NCBI RefSeq assembly: GCF_000427095.1
Contig: NC_021487.1
Coordinates: forward strand, 1,565,146-1,629,145
Length of the DNA stretch: 64,000 nucleotides
Direction of reading: 5' to 3'
Origin: Chthonomonas calidirosea T49
GTDB lineage: Bacteria; Armatimonadota; Chthonomonadetes; Chthonomonadales; Chthonomonadaceae
Under the pieces are notes generated by a model. It had not been told where the DNA came from. It saw only the letters and a program-made list of their open reading frames with translations, and made no database searches. Positions 63,610 through 64,000 of the stretch are shown here, piece by piece (within the stretch, counting starts at the first letter, position 1; each line of letters opens with the position of its first letter). Position numbers and translations under genes: made by a program.

Positions 63610-64000
63610 ATGTTAAAGGGGGAAATAGTGCAAACCATTGAGGGCGAAGATACGCCACAGGAACGGTTGCTCATTCATTTGGAGGGCGACTTCGCCGCCG
63701 ATGGGCAGTTCGGGAAAAGGTTTTTAGAGGTCACCGCCACCGATGTGCGTGTGCGGGAGGCCGACGGCGTCGTCTCGTTTCACATTCCGATCGCCGAGAT
63801 CAAAAGCGCCCGTAATGAGCCCCTTGTGGGAGGCGGGCAACTGGAGATCACCACCCGAGATGGAGAGGTCGTTCCCATCATCACCTATTCGCTTACGCTG
63901 GCCTCGCGCTTCTCGGAAGCCGCACGAGGCATCGAACAGCTTGCACGCGGAGAGCCTCTGCAGATCAATCTTGAACAGAAGCGGCTGCGCTGCGCAAAAT
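63610..64000 (+). CDS. start of a probable ABC transporter ATP-binding/permease gene (N-terminal regulatory domain only)
   Basis: The frame starts at ATG 63610 (or the adjacent GTG 63607) with AAAGGAGG at 63597-63604 and stays open to the window end, 130 residues. The visible part is a PH-like beta domain (VTATDVRVREADGVVSFHIP, EIKSARNEPLVGGGQLEITT) followed by a helix (RFSEAARGIEQLARGE) and EQKRLRCAK, where a zinc-ribbon would start. As far as I recall, this precedes the membrane domains of a group of ABC transporters in Armatimonadota. The ABC part itself is outside the window, so the assignment is tentative. Confidence 0.5.
   Translation, partial: MLKGEIVQTIEGEDTPQERLLIHLEGDFAADGQFGKRFLEVTATDVRVREADGVVSFHIPIAEIKSARNEPLVGGGQLEITTRDGEVVPIITYSLTLASRFSEAARGIEQLARGEPLQINLEQKRLRCAK

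Noticed and set aside
1..64000. CRISPR arrays, insertion sequences, rRNA and prophage genes
   Set aside because: I looked for regularly spaced repeats, transposase or integrase motifs, and rRNA sequences and saw none.

Overview
The window is about 54-56% GC (judged by eye), densely coded on both strands, with mostly AAGGAGG-type ribosome binding sites. The gene content points to a Gram-negative-type, saccharolytic bacterium of the Armatimonadota, most like Chthonomonas. The evidence is a DUF1559 pseudopilin with the typical [37 protein letters not shown] N-terminus, many secreted glycosidases, TonB-dependent receptors and an RND efflux pair (so an outer membrane), planctomycete-style secreted proteins, and a C+ type S18. 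The assignment comes from recognising protein families, not from a database match.

Layout. 1-7.8 kb: 3' end of a UPF0182 membrane protein, a YbjQ-family protein, a frameshifted FG-GAP/VCBS protein, a secreted GH78-like rhamnosidase, an orphan micro membrane protein and a DUF4239 membrane protein. 7.8-10.3 kb: a DUF1559 pseudopilin plus a 63-residue membrane protein, flanked on one side by a sarcosine-oxidase-like flavoenzyme and on the other by a stray copy of that enzyme's 3' end. 10.3-18.5 kb: AlkP-superfamily enzyme, TSUP/DUF1634 exporter pair, secreted GH-A glycosidase, FmdB zinc ribbon, and a large AfsR/SARP-like regulator. 18.7-25.7 kb: prs, then the translation/transcription operon nusA-ylxR-infB-ylxP-rbfA-nrnA, with a promoter and attenuator-like hairpin and no rimP. 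26-30 kb: two tandem TonB-dependent receptors, the first frameshifted. 30.2-32.7 kb: rpsF-ssb-rpsR and a phosphoglucose/phosphomannose isomerase. 32.7-35.7 kb: two paralogous membrane-anchored proteins of unknown function. 35.7-46.5 kb (minus strand): aroA, an FAD oxidoreductase with S-layer-like repeats, HlyD adaptor plus RND pump, a small Cys-rich protein, a GNAT acetyltransferase and a PhyH dioxygenase.

46.8-64 kb: WbsX/GH99-like protein, YegS-type lipid kinase, a divergent Nramp-type transporter, small membrane and secreted proteins, a type II restriction-modification pair whose endonuclease is frameshifted, a secreted hypothetical, an SDR, a deacetylase-like protein, tRNA-Glu(CTC), a secreted GH51-like arabinofuranosidase, a Tat-exported Gfo/Idh/MocA oxidoreductase, a PPi-type phosphofructokinase, a nucleoside hydrolase and the 5' end of a probable ABC transporter gene.

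Themes. Plant polysaccharide use (rhamnosidase, arabinofuranosidase, other secreted hydrolases, TonB receptors) sits beside core information-processing genes. Three genes (FG-GAP protein, first TonB receptor, restriction endonuclease) each carry one single-base indel in or next to a short homopolymer. These may be real lesions, slippage sites or sequence errors. I found no CRISPR array, insertion sequence or prophage. The most unusual items are the micro membrane-protein family linked to the DUF1559 gene, the paralogous pair at 32.8-35.7 kb, the chained mini-ORFs between nusA and ylxR, the divergent Nramp protein and the broken restriction-modification pair.
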